Shown: piece by piece, positions 22,866 through 31,281 of the stretch | How the letters are laid out: each line of letters begins with the position of its first letter | Position numbering within the stretch: position 1 is the stretch's first letter | Source of the DNA: Synechococcus sp. PCC 6312 | GTDB lineage: Bacteria > Cyanobacteriota > Cyanobacteriia > Thermosynechococcales > Thermosynechococcaceae | Length of the DNA: 64,000 bases | Assembly: GCF_000316685.1 (NCBI RefSeq) | Contig: NC_019680.1 | Location: 2,985,407-3,049,406, forward strand | Direction: 5' to 3' | The notes under the pieces: model-generated | Told to the model about the DNA's origin: nothing | What the model saw: the letters and a program-made list of their open reading frames with translations, nothing else | Database searches by the model: none | Made by a program: the position numbers and the translations under genes

Positions 22866-23177
22866 ATGAACAAGGCCGAGTTAGTTGATGCAGTTGCAGA
22901 TAAGGCAAATGTCACAAAAAAACAGGCGGAAGTTGTCATCTCGGCCGCCGTTGATGTGATTATGGATGCCGTAGCCGATGGCGATAAAGTAACCCTGGTT
23001 GGCTTTGGGGCCTTTGAACCCCGGGAGCGCAAAGCACGGGAAGGACGCAATCCCAAAACGGGTGAAAAAATGGAAATTCCGGCCACTAAAGTTCCAGCTT
23101 TTTCGGCTGGCAAATTGTTCAAAGAAAAAGTCTCTCCCCCTGCGCCCCCGGCCCCAACCCCTGGTAAAAAGAAATAA
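22866..23177 (+). CDS. HU family DNA-binding protein with Pro/Lys tail
   Basis: Nucleoid protein of 103 residues that bends DNA as a dimer. Core HU pattern: MNKAELVDAVADKANVTKKQ, then the DNA arm with GFGAFEPRERKAREGRNPKTGE. A Pro/Ala-rich tail (SPPAPPAPTPGKKK) extends past the usual 90 residues; such basic tails occur in some bacterial HU proteins. GGAGA precedes the ATG. The frame also opens with TTG at 22854, but the ATG is better spaced. Confidence 0.94.
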   Translation: MNKAELVDAVADKANVTKKQAEVVISAAVDVIMDAVADGDKVTLVGFGAFEPRERKAREGRNPKTGEKMEIPATKVPAFSAGKLFKEKVSPPAPPAPTPGKKK

Positions 23178-23185
23178 ATTTCCCC

Positions 23186-24301
23186 TTGAACTTACCACCG
23201 CGCCATGGTGGAAATCTCCGTTGGGCAGCAACTTTAGCCGGTTGTGATTCAGCGGAGATTCTTGATTTTTCAGCCAGTATCAATCCGTTGGGGATGCCGG
23301 AGTCGGTGCGGCCCGCCCTGAAAGAGTCATTCGATCTAATTCAGCACTATCCCGACCCAGATTGCTTGAGACTGCGCCAGGCCCTTAGTCGTGTTCATCA
23401 ACTTGATCCAGATTGGCTATTAGTCGGGAATGGGGCGGCGGAACTGCTCACTTGGGCGGCCCGAGATTTAGAGCCGTTTCAACCCGTGGGCCTGCTAACA
23501 CCAGCATTCGCGGACTATTACCGGGCCTTAGAGGCTTTTGGCGTGGCATCTTATCCAATTCCTTGGCAACGTTGGCAGCCACCAAAACTATCTTTATCAT
23601 CCTTATTTCCCCCAGAACTGACCGGGCTAATTCTGAACAACCCCCATAATCCCACAGGGCAACTTTGGCAGCAATCAGATTTGTTAGCACTGTTACGAGG
23701 GCGAACCTGGGGCCTGGTGGTTGTGGATGAAGCTTTCATGGATTTCTGCTCTCCGCAGACAACTCAAAGCCTGATTCCTTGGGTACAAGAATTCCCCAAT
23801 TTGGTCGTTTTGCGCTCTTTGACTAAGTTCTATGCCTTACCCGGCCTGCGGATTGGCTATGCTGTTGGCCAACCATCCCGATTAAGCCAATGGCAACGGT
23901 GGCGAGATCCCTGGACTGTCAATAGCTTGGCCCTGGTCGCCGCAGAAGTGGGTCTAGAGGATCGGCAGTTTCAAAGACAAACCTGGGCCTGGTTACCGGA
24001 TGCCCGAGAGAGTCTTTATCAAGGATTAATCAGGATACCAGGCCTGGTTCCCTATCCCAGCGCGGCGAATTTTATCTTGGTGCATTACTCCGGCTCCGTC
24101 CTGACACTGCAAACCCAACTGTTAGAAAGGGCGCGAATTTTAATTCGGGATTGCCTGAGTTTTCCAGAATTAGGGAATGGGTATTTTCGTGTAGCTGTCC
24201 GCACTCATGCCGAAAATCAACAACTCCTAACGGCATTAGCCCAAATCCTAGAGTCAACGAATGATCGCCGTTCCCAGGCCGAAAAGAGGATGCTAGGATA
24301 G
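23186..24301 (+). CDS. CobD-like threonine-phosphate decarboxylase
   Basis: PLP aminotransferase-fold enzyme predicted to make the aminopropanol phosphate side chain of cobalamin. N-terminal RHGGNLRWAA and ILDFSASINPLGMP are hallmarks of CobD. Later come NNPHNPTGQ, the VVDEAFMDF segment and the PLP lysine in LRSLTKFYALPGLRIGY. Length 371 is normal. It begins with TTG 8 bp after the HU stop, without a strong ribosome binding site, so the start may be coupled. Histidinol-phosphate aminotransferase is the main alternative; the HGGN start argues for CobD. Confidence 0.82.
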   Translation: MNLPPRHGGNLRWAATLAGCDSAEILDFSASINPLGMPESVRPALKESFDLIQHYPDPDCLRLRQALSRVHQLDPDWLLVGNGAAELLTWAARDLEPFQPVGLLTPAFADYYRALEAFGVASYPIPWQRWQPPKLSLSSLFPPELTGLILNNPHNPTGQLWQQSDLLALLRGRTWGLVVVDEAFMDFCSPQTTQSLIPWVQEFPNLVVLRSLTKFYALPGLRIGYAVGQPSRLSQWQRWRDPWTVNSLALVAAEVGLEDRQFQRQTWAWLPDARESLYQGLIRIPGLVPYPSAANFILVHYSGSVLTLQTQLLERARILIRDCLSFPELGNGYFRVAVRTHAENQQLLTALAQILESTNDRRSQAEKRMLG

Positions 24302-24327
24302 CTGGTAAGGCATTTTCTTGAGGACTT

Positions 24328-25329
24328 GTGGTGATACGCCCAGCAACCCTTCCCCTGCCCTTGCCGGCCCCAACCACCTATCTAACTGATCACAGTCGTC
24401 TTAAGCTTTTCTCTGGTTCTGCTAATCCCCCCCTTGCCCAAGAAATTGCCCATTACCTTGGTATTGACCTAGGGCCAATGGTACGCAAGCGGTTTGCGGA
24501 TGGAGAGCTTTACATCCAAATCCAAGAATCTATCCGGGGCTGTGATGTTTATCTGATTCAACCCACCTGCCAACCCGTTAATGATCACTTGATGGAACTC
24601 TTGATCATGATTGATGCCTGTCGGCGGGCCTCAGCGCGGCAAGTGACGGCGGTGATTCCCTACTATGGCTATGCCCGAGCCGATCGCAAAACCGCAGGCC
24701 GGGAATCCATTACAGCCAAGTTAGTCGCAAACTTGATTACCCAGGCCGGGGCCAGCCGGGTTTTGGCCATGGATCTCCACTCAGCCCAAATTCAAGGCTA
24801 CTTTGATATTCCTGTGGATCATGTCTATGGCTCTCCCATTCTGTTGAATTATCTGCGTAGTAAAGACTTTTCGGATTTGGTCGTGGTGTCCCCAGATGTT
24901 GGCGGTGTCGCCCGAGCCCGCGCCTTTGCGAACAAACTCGATGATGCCCCCCTCGCCATTATTGATAAACGCCGCCAGGCCCACAATGTTGCGGAAGTGA
25001 TGAATGTAGTCGGGGATGTGGCAGGGAAAACAGCGGTCTTGGTGGATGACATGATTGATACGGCCGGGACGATTGTCGAGGGGGCGCGCCTACTGCGAAA
25101 GGTTGGGGCCAAAGCTGTCTATGCCTGTGCCACCCATGCCATTTTTTCACCGCCGGCCATTGAGCGTCTCTCCAGCGGTGTTTTTGAAGAGGTGATTGTC
25201 ACCAATACCATTCCTGTCGCCGAATCTAGCTATTTTGAACAATTACGAGTTCTGTCTGTCGCTAGTATTGTCGGGGAAACCATTTGGCGAGTTCATGAAG
25301 ATAGCTCAGTCAGTAGTATGTTCCGCTAA
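24328..25329 (+). CDS. prsA: ribose-phosphate pyrophosphokinase (PRPP synthase)
   Basis: Makes PRPP from ribose 5-phosphate and ATP for nucleotide, His and Trp synthesis. The ATP/Mg site region FADGELYIQIQESIRG and the PRPP-binding loop VLVDDMIDTAGT are intact, as is the Y-Y-G-Y-A-R-A-D flap (YYGYARADRK). 333 residues, GTG start with GAGGAC upstream. It lies 26 bp after the CobD-like gene on the same strand, possibly one transcript with HU. Confidence 0.95.
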   Translation: MVIRPATLPLPLPAPTTYLTDHSRLKLFSGSANPPLAQEIAHYLGIDLGPMVRKRFADGELYIQIQESIRGCDVYLIQPTCQPVNDHLMELLIMIDACRRASARQVTAVIPYYGYARADRKTAGRESITAKLVANLITQAGASRVLAMDLHSAQIQGYFDIPVDHVYGSPILLNYLRSKDFSDLVVVSPDVGGVARARAFANKLDDAPLAIIDKRRQAHNVAEVMNVVGDVAGKTAVLVDDMIDTAGTIVEGARLLRKVGAKAVYACATHAIFSPPAIERLSSGVFEEVIVTNTIPVAESSYFEQLRVLSVASIVGETIWRVHEDSSVSSMFR

Positions 25330-25436
25330 GGTCTAAAGCCCTTTAAATCCAACTAACGAGAAACTACTCTGAAGGGATCAATCTCCAACCAAAAAAGTTA
25401 GCCCTTATAATTTCTAAGGAATGCTTTCCTAAACAA

Positions 25437-26480
25437 ATGTCCTTAGAGCGACTCAATATTGTTGAAGTTGAAACCAAGTGGAGCTATCGCAGTTTCGAGC
25501 TATATCGAGGAGATATTACCGCCTTAAGGGAGCCGATTGATTTACTGGTTGTCTCAGCCTTTGCTAACAGTTATGCTCCGACAAGCGGGAGTGTCATTGG
25601 TGCGCTTTATGACAAGCTGAATATCAACGTTGATAACTTGGCTCGCACCCCCTACATGCAATTAAAACAGGCCTTTGGCTGTTGGGTATCCCAGGCCCTG
25701 AGTCATCCAATTTTCGCGGGAATTTTATGTTTGGAATTTATTGGCACAGGCTTTTCCATCTCGGAGGTATTTGAAAATCTATTCACAGTTCTTGCCATCT
25801 TAGAATTACGGAACGTTAAGATCAGAAGCCTAGCTTTACCGATGTTGGGCACAGGTCATCAACAGATCAATCATGAACAAGTCACCAACTGTTTACTCAA
25901 ATGTGCGATCAAATTTTTAGAGCATTCTGAACATTTACAGCGGATTCTTTTTATTGCCTATGGAGCCAGATCAGCGCACCGACTGGATGAGGCAATCAAT
26001 AAAACCTTAAATTGGGTCAATATCATCATTCCCAAAGGGCAACTGATGATCGGGATTCGTCAAGATATTCAAGGCAAAATTGAGCAAGCACTGCCCCTGG
26101 CCCATCCTTCAGCCCATGAGACCCTGATCACACTCAAACGCTTTGTATTGAATGAAAACAGTAAGTCCTTTGAATTAGGTGTTGCTGCTAGACGGTTTAC
26201 AGAACTGATGGTGGATGATCTCCTCCAAGAATTGGAATATGACCTCCTAAGAGTTAGCTTATATCGCAAAATTGGCTACTTAAAAGATATTGGCGTTGCG
26301 GAGTGGATGACCAGTTATATGCACGTTCTCCGCGTTCTTGGCAATGAATCAGCCCATCATCAAGACCAGGCCTGTCGTCGTCCTGCAACTATTAGTGAGT
26401 CAGATTTGGGATTATGTTTGTTTTGCATTGAGCGATTACTTGACTTTTGGCTGGAACATTTACAAGGACATTATGCTTAA
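25437..26480 (+). CDS. macro-like domain fused to DUF4145-like domain
   Basis: A 347-residue soluble protein. Residues of about 15-185 resemble a macro-type ADP-ribose-binding module: ELYRGDITAL at the start, LLVVSAFANSY where macro domains have the VNAAN-like strand, and ALPMLGTGHQ as the phosphate loop. Residues of about 215-347 match the DUF4145 pattern of a helical bundle: AARRFTELMVDDLLQEL, KIGYLKDIG, VLRVLGNESAHH and CIERLLDFW. Such fusions are often seen in anti-phage or stress contexts, but here function is inference. The gene contains CCAGGCC motifs, so it looks resident. It ends 14 bp before the DUF3574 gene, suggesting co-transcription. Confidence 0.6.
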   Translation: MSLERLNIVEVETKWSYRSFELYRGDITALREPIDLLVVSAFANSYAPTSGSVIGALYDKLNINVDNLARTPYMQLKQAFGCWVSQALSHPIFAGILCLEFIGTGFSISEVFENLFTVLAILELRNVKIRSLALPMLGTGHQQINHEQVTNCLLKCAIKFLEHSEHLQRILFIAYGARSAHRLDEAINKTLNWVNIIIPKGQLMIGIRQDIQGKIEQALPLAHPSAHETLITLKRFVLNENSKSFELGVAARRFTELMVDDLLQELEYDLLRVSLYRKIGYLKDIGVAEWMTSYMHVLRVLGNESAHHQDQACRRPATISESDLGLCLFCIERLLDFWLEHLQGHYA

Positions 26481-26494
26481 GCGTTCATCCTGTT

Positions 26495-26812
26495 ATGAAT
26501 TACAAACACCTGAGCGTCACCACCATTTATTTGATTATTTTGAGTTTTATTGCTCCCACCCAGGCCGGGGAAACTCCCCTAACCCGATCAGAAACAAATC
26601 AGAACTGTTTTGGATGTCTTCAACAGCACCCAGGCCTGGCCTGGCAACGCACCGAGCTATTTTTTGGCCTCTCTCGCCCCAATGGTAGTCTGATTACCCC
26701 AGCCAAGTTCAAAGGTTTTTTAGACACTGAGGTTGCGCCCCGCTTCAAAAGTGGCTTTACTGTGATTCCGGCGGCTGGACAGTATCAAGACTCAACGGGC
26801 AATATTATTCAA
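26495..26812 (+). pseudogene. DUF3574 gene, 5' fragment
   Basis: First 106 codons of a DUF3574-type secreted protein. A signal peptide begins MNYKHLSVTTIYLIILSFIA, with probable cleavage after TQA. Cys residues follow in QNCFGC, then the family core WQRTELFFGLSRPNGSLI and FLDTEVAPRFKSGFTVIPA. The reading frame runs unchanged up to GNIIQ, where the transposon begins. Its remaining codons lie at 31282-31425 in the same frame. The frame continues into the element and stops at 26923, so a chimeric product could still be made. Confidence 0.85.
26805..26812. repeat. left target-site duplication TTATTCAA
   Basis: Identical to 31274-31281, immediately outside both ends of the 4.46-kb insertion. Eight bases is within the usual IS982 target-duplication range. 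Confidence 0.85.
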
Positions 26813-27028
26813 CCTGAGTTCGGGATAAGGAATTCCTCAAAAGCTTTATCAATTCTGACTTTTCTCAAATCTGAGCCGAGTCAAAAAATTAAAAATGAGC
26901 TTTCTTTTCGGGCGTACCACTGATTTGGGCTATTTTCGTGTGAAATCTGCGTAGTTCTGCCTAGCTTGAATCGCTCTAACTCCTTATCTGGTCTAATTTT
27001 CATGCATTTTGCTTAACCCGAACTGACG
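26813..27028. mobile_element. 216-bp deleted IS982-type element
   Basis: Begins with the same 20 bases as the IS at 30255 and ends TTGCTTAACCCGAACTGACG, one base different from the IS right end. The interior is unrelated to a transposase frame. It looks like a MITE-type derivative that supplies one boundary of the composite element. Confidence 0.75.
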
Positions 27029-27152
27029 TTAAATTAGGAAGATTGATCGGAAAAACCAAAAGTTTCTGAGCCTTGACTTTCATTTTTTAATTACACCCCG
27101 TAGTGACAGACACGAGTTCTGATATTATTGACCTTATTTTATTTGCCTCCCT

Positions 27153-28298
27153 ATGACGTCCAAGCATCCTTACTACCGCTTTGATGAGGCCTTAGAAGAA
27201 TATGGTTCGCAGGCGATACGATGTAAAGAGTTTCTTTTTAGAGGAGATCCTCTTGCCGATGAAGCGGTTTTAGCTTTAGCAAAGCTTTCTTCTGGTAAAG
27301 CAGTTAGAACGCTCAATAGCTTATTGAACGACGGCAGAGATTCCACACCAGATGCCCCAGATGCACTAAAAGCACTCTTTGATCAGTTGGAGAGCCTCCC
27401 GCTATGGGTAGACTGGGAGCGAATTGAGATAGGTAGCCAAACTATTCAAAGACTTTCCTTGCTCGTTGCTCCAGTACTAAGCTTATATTCTCTTCCTCTT
27501 ATGTATGCTTCTCCGGCAGGAACAAAACCCTTAGTCTTTACAGGCAACTTTGTGGATCGCGCTCCTCGACGATTGGCAGAGACCAGTCGCTTTGTACGGC
27601 TGACCTGCCAATCAGGTGGATTACGTAGGTTTAGTGAGGGCTTCAAGCTGAATGTGAAGGTTCGATTAATGCATGCTCAGGTACGCCGTCTGTTGCAGAG
27701 TTCGGGACAGTGGCATCGTGAAGAGATGGGAATACCCGTTAACCAATGCCATATGGCGGTTACGCTTATTTTACTCTCTTTGGGAGTTATTAAAGGATTA
27801 AGGGATCTAGGCGTGATCTTTACCCAAACGGAAGTAGAAGGTGTTTTGCTCCTTTGGGCCTATTCCGGCTACATCTCTGGCGTGGATCCAGAATTTTTGT
27901 GTACATCAGAAACCCAAGCTGAGAGTCTCTTACAATTATTACTGACCCAAGAAGGTTTTCCTAATGAAGACTCACGGTTGCTTGTACAAGCTCTACGGAC
28001 GATGCCTCTTCCGACGGAGTTAGCAGGTGCTCCTTGGTTTGACGACGTTGCGGCAACCTTATCTCGTTCTTTGTTGGGAGATCAGTTTGCAGATTCCCTC
28101 GAAATCCCTGCATCAGAATGGACTTGGGTTGTTCCCTTAATGCGTCCGATCTTTTCCATTTTTTCAGAAGCGCAGCGTTATGTACCAGGTATGGCAAATT
28201 TAGCGACCTCTGTAGGAACAAAAACTTGGGAGACGATGGAAAGTGCCCTTACTACGCGCTCTGAGCCTATCAAGTCCTCTACCCATACTTCGTCATGA
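27153..28298 (+). CDS. MpaB/Lcp-like oxygenase family protein
   Basis: A 381-residue member of the MpaB/latex-clearing (Lcp, DUF2236) superfamily, typically heme-b enzymes that oxidise hydrophobic substrates. Key features: FSEGFKLNVKVRLMHAQVRR with the candidate heme-ligand region at H174, then WHREEMGIPVNQCHMAVTLILLSLGV, the family's G-x-P-x-N-Q segment. The N-terminal third contains PLWVDWERI and a hydrophobic run around residues 100-125. No signal peptide. It is the first cargo gene of the composite transposon and overlaps the next gene by ATGA, so the products are probably made together. Substrate unknown. Confidence 0.75.
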   Translation: MTSKHPYYRFDEALEEYGSQAIRCKEFLFRGDPLADEAVLALAKLSSGKAVRTLNSLLNDGRDSTPDAPDALKALFDQLESLPLWVDWERIEIGSQTIQRLSLLVAPVLSLYSLPLMYASPAGTKPLVFTGNFVDRAPRRLAETSRFVRLTCQSGGLRRFSEGFKLNVKVRLMHAQVRRLLQSSGQWHREEMGIPVNQCHMAVTLILLSLGVIKGLRDLGVIFTQTEVEGVLLLWAYSGYISGVDPEFLCTSETQAESLLQLLLTQEGFPNEDSRLLVQALRTMPLPTELAGAPWFDDVAATLSRSLLGDQFADSLEIPASEWTWVVPLMRPIFSIFSEAQRYVPGMANLATSVGTKTWETMESALTTRSEPIKSSTHTSS

Positions 28299-29770
28299 AA
28301 AGCGAAACCTTAGCGTACCTCACGAGCGGCGATTGGCAAGCCCTTGAGTCAATCGCGATAAGAAAATTGTTTGCCACTGGAGAAAATATTATTGTGGAAG
28401 GACATTCTGTCCGCAATCTTTTTATCCTACGTCGGGGTTATGTTCAAGTAGAACGTGAATATCAAGGACAGGGTATTGCTCTTAGCCAATTGGGTGCGGG
28501 TGCTGTTTTTGGTGAGATGTCCTTGCTGGAGCAAACTGGAGCGAGTGCCTCTGTCACCGCCGCCTCTGAGGTGGAAGTGGACGTCATTGAAGAATTGTCT
28601 CTGCGTTCTTTGCTCAATTCTCTACCTGGCTTTTCATCTCGCTTTTATCAATCCTTAGCCGTAACACTGTCCCAACGGTTACGCAATGTCTCAGAGCAGC
28701 TTTCTCAGAGACATGACCAAAGCCAGCGCCCAACGCGCATTGGAAACATCAGCGAACGACAGATTCCACTCATCCTTGTTGATGCAGTAGAACAATTTAA
28801 GCAAACCATGACCCAGCTTGAGCAGCAAATTAAGCAACGGCAGGTCACGAGCATTCAAGCGCAAACTCAGACTAATGATGCCTGTAACCAGCTCATGAAC
28901 GCTCTCAGCCATCATAGTCAAGGAGAGGCTTTAATCGATTCGGCTTGGAGTAATTTGTTAGCCTTTCGAGACTTAGACCAACTAGAATCAGGCATCGGCG
29001 ACTATGTGTTCAGGGAACTGTTTCCTGTGATGATGCAGAGCGCATCTATCGCCTATTGCCATACTCGTCCCCGTGGCTTGATCGATGGCTACGAAACCAA
29101 CCAACTCATCTATGCCAATGAAGCAGAAGGGGATGGTTGGCTTGGTCCATTTATTGACGGTTGGTTTCTGTCAACACACTTTTGCCAAAGCCGACAGCAG
29201 GGGCGGCAACACCTTGCCCAACTCTTACAACACTATAGCCAACAACCTTCTACATCAATCCTTAGTCTGGGCAGTGGTACTGCATTTGAGTTGCTCGACG
29301 TGCTGCCCAAAATACCTTCGCTTCATGTAACCCTGATTGATCAAGACTTGGTCGCTCTGCATAAAACTAGGCAAGTAGCAGAAAAGCTGGGCTGTGCAGG
29401 TAGTATAACTCTGATCCAAAATGACGTATTACTATTAGCAAAAGGACAAGAAAAATTAACCTTGCCACCGCAAAAATTTATCTATAGTTTCGGCTTGCTT
29501 GACTATTTGACTGATGAGCAATTGATTTTGATCTTGCAATGGATCGCCACACAACTGGCAGAGCAAGGAACCGTACTACTAACCAATATCAGTCCTGAGC
29601 ATCCTGACCGATTACTGATTAAACATATTTTGGAGTGGTCTCCATACTATCGCACTTCGTCTGAGCTGAAGGAGTTTTTGGTATCAGCAGGGCTTAGTCC
29701 AATTCAACTTTCAGAAGTAAAAACGACAGGTATATCTTGGGTAATGGGCCGTCAAGAGAGTAGCGAGTAA
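28295..29770 (+). CDS. cyclic-nucleotide-binding domain fused to PhcB-like methyltransferase
   Basis: A 491-residue fusion. A Crp-type cyclic-nucleotide-binding fold spans about residues 20-135 (FILRRGYVQVER, GAVFGEMSLLE). A Gln-rich coiled coil lies at about 140-205. A class I SAM methyltransferase follows at about 215-491, with motif I SLGSGTA at 324-330 and the acidic residue after strand 2 in VTLIDQDL. The stretch RPRGLIDGYETNQLIYANEA before motif I resembles the PhcB family, which makes the 3-hydroxypalmitate methyl ester signal in Ralstonia. There is no HTH DNA-binding domain, so cNMP may control the enzyme directly. Start ATG overlaps the oxygenase stop (ATGA at 28295-28298). Confidence 0.72.
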   Translation: MKSETLAYLTSGDWQALESIAIRKLFATGENIIVEGHSVRNLFILRRGYVQVEREYQGQGIALSQLGAGAVFGEMSLLEQTGASASVTAASEVEVDVIEELSLRSLLNSLPGFSSRFYQSLAVTLSQRLRNVSEQLSQRHDQSQRPTRIGNISERQIPLILVDAVEQFKQTMTQLEQQIKQRQVTSIQAQTQTNDACNQLMNALSHHSQGEALIDSAWSNLLAFRDLDQLESGIGDYVFRELFPVMMQSASIAYCHTRPRGLIDGYETNQLIYANEAEGDGWLGPFIDGWFLSTHFCQSRQQGRQHLAQLLQHYSQQPSTSILSLGSGTAFELLDVLPKIPSLHVTLIDQDLVALHKTRQVAEKLGCAGSITLIQNDVLLLAKGQEKLTLPPQKFIYSFGLLDYLTDEQLILILQWIATQLAEQGTVLLTNISPEHPDRLLIKHILEWSPYYRTSSELKEFLVSAGLSPIQLSEVKTTGISWVMGRQESSE

Positions 29771-29933
29771 ATCTTGTAAGAATTTTATGTCTCAAGCGTT
29801 ATATGACGTTAAAGTAATTACTTTAGAGTAAGGGGTTCAGCATTAAGTCTTGCCAGCTCCAATTCATAAAACAATGATTTTATTTACTTACAGCCCCTCA
29901 CCTCACATGATTGGGGTATGGCAACAATCCTAG

Positions 29934-30253
29934 TAATTAGGTATCACATCTCCTGAAATGCCTGTCTGTAAACGATTCTAGCCCACGAAAATTCCAAAAA
30001 GTTTAGACCTCAGAGAATTTTTTCAACCGGAAGGCTGTAAAAAGGTTCACTAAAGTAAGCAAAGTTGCTCTCAGATGGACTACCTGACTCCTATCTGAGT
30101 TTAAAACTTAGGATTTTGAAGATTTATGACTCCATTGTTGATGGCTTAGCCATCAAAACTGAGCATTTATGACGTATATGGTGCTCAAAAGGGAAAAAAT
30201 GTGCCTTAAAAGGCTTATCTCATAACTGTTTCAGGAGATATGATACCTAATTA
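29934..30253. mobile_element. MITE-like element with 25-bp terminal inverted repeats
   Basis: Left end 29934-29958 and right end 30229-30253 are inverted copies differing at one base (TAATTAGGTATC near the outer end, CTCCTGAAA inward). The 320 bp between carry no ORF, but a small hairpin TTGATGGC-TTA-GCCATCAA lies inside. It abuts the IS copy (one base apart) and differs from it, so it is a second kind of element inside the composite. Confidence 0.7.
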
Positions 30254-30254
30254 A

Positions 30255-31273
30255 CCTGAGTTCGGGATAAGGAAGTGGCTGTAAAGTAGGCAAGCAGGGC
30301 ATTAGAAGAAAGAGAGACAGGTAAACTAAGCAAAAACCATACCCCATCTCTCGATATGTCTAGCCTAGAAGCCCTATTTTGCTCTGTGGATGATTTTTGT
30401 AAAGTCTTTATTCTTACCTGGCGCAATCAGCAACTTCCGGGTCAAATAAAACAGCGAAACCGTCTCCGTAGCTTGACATTGAGCGAACAGATGACGATTG
30501 TGATTGCTTTCCATCAAAGTCATTACCGTAGTTTCAAGCATTTTTATCTCGACTATGTTTGTGTTTATTGGGCAGATGCATTTCCAAAACGTCCGAGCTA
30601 CCACCGTTTTGTGGAATGGATGCCAGGGTTAATCATTCCACTGTGTGTGTACCTCAAAACCTTGTTTGGAGCCTGCACGGGGATTAGCTTTATCGATGCC
30701 ACCAGTTTGAGAGTCTGCCATAATCGCCGTATCCCGAGCCATCGAGTTTTCCAGGGAATCGCAGCTAGAGGCAAAACCTCCGTGGATTGGTTTTATGGCT
30801 TTAAGCTTCACCTAGTAGTCAATGACCAAGGTGAATTGTTAAATATCCACGTTACACCAGGAAATACCGATGACCGTCAACCAGTCCCAGAGCTACTCCG
30901 TTCCGTGTGCTACGCACGACCTTTGGTCTATGGTAAGGTGTTTGCGGATAGAGGGTATGTTTCAAAACCGTTAGCCCAAGAGCTATTCGAGCGGTTTAAC
31001 ATTCAATTTTTTGCCAAGCCTCGACGCAATATGTAGAGCTTTGCTCGTCCGTAGGAAAACTATCTGATGGCTCTGATGGATAAACTTCTAGCCCGAAAAC
31101 GAGCCATTATTGAATCGATTATTGACCAGCTTAAAAACATCTCACAGATAGAGCACTCTCGACATCGAAGCCCCCTTAATTTCTGTGTGAATCTCATCTG
31201 TGGACTGATTGCCTATGCTCATCAACCCAAGAAACCAGCTATTGCTCTCTAAGTTGCTTATCCCGAACTGACG
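30255..31273 (+). mobile_element. IS982-family insertion sequence, 1,019 bp
   Basis: Full-length copy with terminal inverted repeats CCTGAGTTCGGGATAAG and CTTATCCCGAACTGACG. It encodes one transposase that fills most of its length, but two stops interrupt it. It provides the right boundary of the composite transposon. Confidence 0.82.
30356..31252 (+). pseudogene. IS982-family transposase, interrupted by an in-frame 21-nt insert
   Basis: DDE transposase. D114 lies in FIDATSLRVCHN, D198 in FADRGYVS, and the catalytic E in [15 protein letters not shown]. The first frame ends KPRRNM with TAG at 31034; the rest continues in the same frame from about 31055 as [19 protein letters not shown]. Between them 31034-31054 encodes stop-SFARP-stop, which looks like a 21-nt insert absent from related enzymes. 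Without it the protein would be near 290 residues, normal for IS982. As read it lacks the catalytic E, so this copy should be inactive unless both amber stops are read through. Confidence 0.85.
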
Positions 31274-31281
31274 TTATTCAA
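31274..31281. repeat. right target-site duplication TTATTCAA
   Basis: Matches 26805-26812 exactly. It marks the right junction of the composite transposon and lies in the DUF3574 reading frame. Confidence 0.85.

Larger units (their letters stand above)
26813..31273. mobile_element. IS982-type composite transposon carrying an oxygenase/methyltransferase pair
   Basis: A 4,461-bp insertion splitting a DUF3574 gene. Left end CCTGAGTTCGGGATAAG and right end CTTATCCCGAACTGACG are inverted copies matching at 15 of 17 bases, and a perfect 8-bp duplication flanks the whole unit. Removing it plus one TTATTCAA restores an open DUF3574 frame of 153 codons. The outer parts are a 216-bp deleted IS on the left and a 1,019-bp IS on the right; cargo lies between. 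CCAGGCC/GGCCTGG, common in resident DNA on both sides, is absent throughout. The bases flanking the inner IS ends do not match each other, as expected if the pair moved as a unit. Confidence 0.8.

Noticed and set aside
26813-26923. Extension of the DUF3574 5' fragment into the transposon
   Set aside because: The extra codons are IS-derived, not a natural C-terminus; the true 3' end lies at 31282-31425.
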